Shown: piece after piece, positions 34,046 through 34,779 of the stretch | Layout of the letters: every line of letters starts with the position of its first letter | How positions within the stretch are numbered: the first letter of the stretch is position 1 | Source of the DNA: Anaerolineae bacterium | GTDB lineage: Bacteria; Chloroflexota; Anaerolineae; E26-bin7 | Direction of reading: 5' to 3' | NCBI GenBank assembly: GCA_029933115.1 | Contig: JAOZOT010000005.1 | Location: 1-34,779 of the forward strand | DNA length: 34,779 nucleotides | The notes under the pieces: generated by a model | Told to the model about the DNA's origin: nothing | Databases searched by the model: none | Seen by the model: only the letters and a program-made list of their open reading frames with translations | Program-made: the position numbers and the translations under genes

Positions 34046-34779
34046 TTAAGTCCAGGTAAACTGGAATTTGTTTTGCGAATCCATCGCGAACCGCGCCCGA
34101 CAATAATACAGGCCATCCTGCTCAAATATCTCCGGCGGTTCATTAAGGTAACCGTCAATGCTGTAATTGCAAGTGTTGCCTTCCGCCTTGCCGAGTTCAA
34201 GCGTAAAAGAAGCGCTCGTTTCGCTCGTGAAGATATTGTGAATGTTAAGGGTTGCCTGAGCGGGGAGCCGGAATTCTGCCTCAATTGTCGGAGCCTGATC
34301 AACAACACGTGGCACCTGGATACCCTGCACAGCGCCGCTGCCCAGATCGCGTTCCGCTACAGTTTCGTTGTTGAGCGCGAAGCGCAGACGACGGCATACA
34401 AGGTTGGCAGATGAGACGCCCGCGACAGTTGCATCTAACCCTGTGCATACAACGGGCGTTGTGGCTGTCCAGGCGCTTTCGGACGAACCCGCCTCGCTGG
34501 GCGCAACATACTGGCCGATAATGTTGTAAGTTGCCTTGCCCGGCTTGCCCGGCTCAAATTCGAATACAGCATCCGCAACAGCTTCATCAATCCCCTGGCA
34601 GAATCCGTTCCCAAGATACTGACGAACATCGATAGCCGTAAGGTCGCCGGGATTCGAATCGTCGTTAAGGTTGAGTTCGCCATCAGCAGCGTAAGTCACG
34701 CTAGTGCCGGAAACGATAGTTTCACTCAGACCGCAAGCCTTTAACAAGTCCTGATCAGGCGGCGCCACGCCAACCGTGC
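34046..34779 (-). CDS. Major tail (tube) protein, C-terminal part (same gene as 1..275)
   Basis: Open frame ending ...AMDSQNKFQFTWT; lies upstream (in transcription) of the tail chaperones and tape measure. Confidence 0.75.
   Translation of the reverse strand, partial: TVGVAPPDQDLLKACGLSETIVSGTSVTYAADGELNLNDDSNPGDLTAIDVRQYLGNGFCQGIDEAVADAVFEFEPGKPGKATYNIIGQYVAPSEAGSSESAWTATTPVVCTGLDATVAGVSSANLVCRRLRFALNNETVAERDLGSGAVQGIQVPRVVDQAPTIEAEFRLPAQATLNIHNIFTSETSASFTLELGKAEGNTCNYSIDGYLNEPPEIFEQDGLYYCRARFAMDSQNKFQFTWT
34725..34779. repeat. Terminal direct repeat, copy 2
   Basis: Exact 55-bp match to 1-55. Confidence 0.97.

Overview
This window looks like one complete, circularly closed genome of a tailed phage, most likely a siphovirus with HK97-type morphogenesis. 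Bases 1-55 are repeated exactly at 34725-34779, and the major tail protein gene reads through that junction, which implies a unique circle of 34,724 bp. Almost every gene is on the minus strand. In transcription order these are: an XRE repressor-like gene; recombination and replication genes, including a single-chain SbcD-SbcC fusion; a dense array of small translationally coupled accessory genes; a replication initiator-like gene carrying an 11-bp iteron array; a late regulator-like gene; holin-like genes; TerS/TerL; a portal-MuF fusion; protease; major capsid protein; head-tail connectors; tail tube; tail chaperones with a GGGTTTT -1 frameshift site; tape measure; tail tip and fibre; lipoprotein; CHAP hydrolase; and a phosphoesterase. 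A short divergent plus-strand operon (23.6-24.7 kb) encodes a small Cys protein, a HExxH metallopeptidase-like protein and an HTH/AT-hook protein. It has a consensus promoter containing direct repeats and a strongly structured leader. Strongest leads: the one-polypeptide Mre11-Rad50 (SbcDC) with altered nuclease ligands and an atypical hook; the candidate origin inside the initiator gene; the programmed frameshift; a 42-aa stub of a DNA methyltransferase kept in a coupled operon; the recurrent acidic-tail/SD coupling cassette; and the paired 14-bp repeats at the late promoter. No integrase was recognised. All functional names come from reading motifs by eye; no database search was run.
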